From Methylobacterium sp. (GTDB lineage Bacteria; Pseudomonadota; Alphaproteobacteria; Rhizobiales; Beijerinckiaceae), in assembly GCA_020252865.1 (NCBI GenBank), contig JADCCH010000089.1, positions 1 to 5,649 of the forward strand: a stretch of 5,649 nt of DNA, in the 5' to 3' direction. Under the pieces are notes generated by a model, which ran no database searches, was not told the origin of the DNA, and saw only the letters and a list, made by a program, of their open reading frames with translations. The position numbers and the translations under genes are program-made. Positions 4,898 through 5,649 of the stretch are shown in pieces (position 1 is the first letter of the stretch; every line of letters starts with the position of its first letter).

Positions 4898-5649
4898 TCA
4901 GACCATGCGCCAGTGCGGCGGGAACAGGTCTTTCGTGCTCACCTTCGCCTGATAGGGCGGCGCGAACCATTGCTGCGGCGCCACGACCACTCGGCCCTCG
5001 GGATTGCCGAGCCATGCCCCCCACCAGCTGAAAGTGGAATTGGCGATGATGTTGTGCCGAGCATGACTCATCAGGAAAAGGTCATCCAGCGCGCTCGTCG
5101 ATGAGACGATGCCGTAGGGCAGGCCTAGCGGCAGCCGCGACGGGATCGCCTCGTTGCTGTCGGACATCACGATGACCTGATCGAACTGCGCCTCGGCTGA
5201 AACGCGCTCGATGGCGCGAAGATAATAATCCGGTGTCAGCACATGGTGGATATCGGCGAATTTCGGGTCCTGATAATCGCCGGCACGGATATGGATCGCG
5301 AGGGTCCGGGGCGAAAGCGACGCCGCAAGTTCCCGCGCCTTGGCCGAGACATGCGGTTCCAGCGCGAAAATCCGACGAAATTCATGTGCATATGGGCCGA
5401 AGTAAAGTGGCGACTGGAACAATCCGCGCAGGTAAGCCGATCCCGAAATGGTTTCGAATCTCGGATCGAAATGGAAATGCCCTTCCTGCACCAGCGGTCG
5501 GGCAAAGCCGAGCGGGGCGCGCTTTCGGCCCAGGCCCATGGCCTTCAGCAGCTTCTGGCCGGGGCGCAGCCAGCCCGGCGCGCTCAATTCCTCTGCTCCA
5601 TGCGCAAACCGGCCAAGCTCGTAACGGCGCTTCGTTCCGGGCCGGAAGC
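4898..5649 (-). CDS. GT11 alpha-1,2-fucosyltransferase-like protein (5' end outside window)
   Basis: About 250 residues of a family 11 glycosyltransferase, which transfers L-fucose from GDP-fucose. The donor-site motif H-x-R-R-G-D-Y appears as HIRAGDY (5293-5273). The family signature NSTFSWWGAWLG lies at 5041-5006, followed by VVVAPQQWF. The region LYFGPYAHEFRRIF matches the family's middle section. The frame stays open from TTG 5587 to the window end, and that upstream part reads KRRYELGRF, which resembles the R-x-Y-E-L-x-x-F stretch found in GT11 proteins before this point. The true start, with the G-L-G-N-Q-x-F element, is therefore outside the window and 5587 should not be taken as the start. 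Ala replaces the second Arg of the RRGD motif. Fucose as the donor is known for the family; the acceptor linkage here is inferred. Confidence 0.9.
   Translation of the reverse strand, partial: FRPGTKRRYELGRFAHGAEELSAPGWLRPGQKLLKAMGLGRKRAPLGFARPLVQEGHFHFDPRFETISGSAYLRGLFQSPLYFGPYAHEFRRIFALEPHVSAKARELAASLSPRTLAIHIRAGDYQDPKFADIHHVLTPDYYLRAIERVSAEAQFDQVIVMSDSNEAIPSRLPLGLPYGIVSSTSALDDLFLMSHARHNIIANSTFSWWGAWLGNPEGRVVVAPQQWFAPPYQAKVSTKDLFPPHWRMV

Overview
The window is GC-rich, densely coding DNA with strong G/C bias at third codon positions and GTG/TTG start candidates. This fits an alphaproteobacterium (Rhodobacterales- or Rhizobiales-like), but no marker gene fixes the genus. It lies inside a surface-polysaccharide or glycolipid biosynthesis locus: an ABC exporter end, several glycosyltransferases and two SAM-dependent methyltransferases. 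No rRNA, tRNA, CRISPR array, transposase or integrase is visible. No gene-free stretch exceeds about 120 bases.

Layout. (1) 1-1192, plus strand: the last 84 residues of an ABC exporter ATPase, overlapping by ATGA a family 2 glycosyltransferase. (2) 1171-4087, minus strand: read from 4087 downwards, a divergent GT61/DUF563-like protein, an FkbM-family methyltransferase and a second class I methyltransferase with a Trm112-like N-terminus. Short gaps of about 20 bases suggest one operon. It ends in a leftover C-terminal tail of a second fkbM gene, which overlaps the end of the GT2 gene. (3) 4136-4894, plus strand: an unassigned protein with an E-H-D motif, possibly a GT-A-type transferase, with a very clear ribosome binding site before a GTG start. 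(4) 4898-5649, minus strand: a GT11 alpha-1,2-fucosyltransferase-like gene running off the window end, convergent with the previous gene and only 3 bases from it.

Together the genes suggest assembly and decoration of a glycan: sugar addition (GT2, GT61-like, E-H-D protein, GT11), methylation of sugar hydroxyls (FkbM and perhaps the second methyltransferase), and export or flipping of a lipid-linked product (ABC ATPase). Fucose carrying an O-methyl group is a reasonable but unproven product.

The most striking structure is a direct repeat. The last 26 codons of fkbM (2363-2440) occur again at 1177-1254, on the far side of the second methyltransferase gene. The two copies differ at 6 of 78 bases, all synonymous, with a 59-base exact core. 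This looks like the scar of recombination between two diverged fkbM alleles that placed the methyltransferase gene between the copies. I see no wholly new system here; the repeat scar, the uncertain fkbM start and the two poorly assigned glycan genes are the points worth following.
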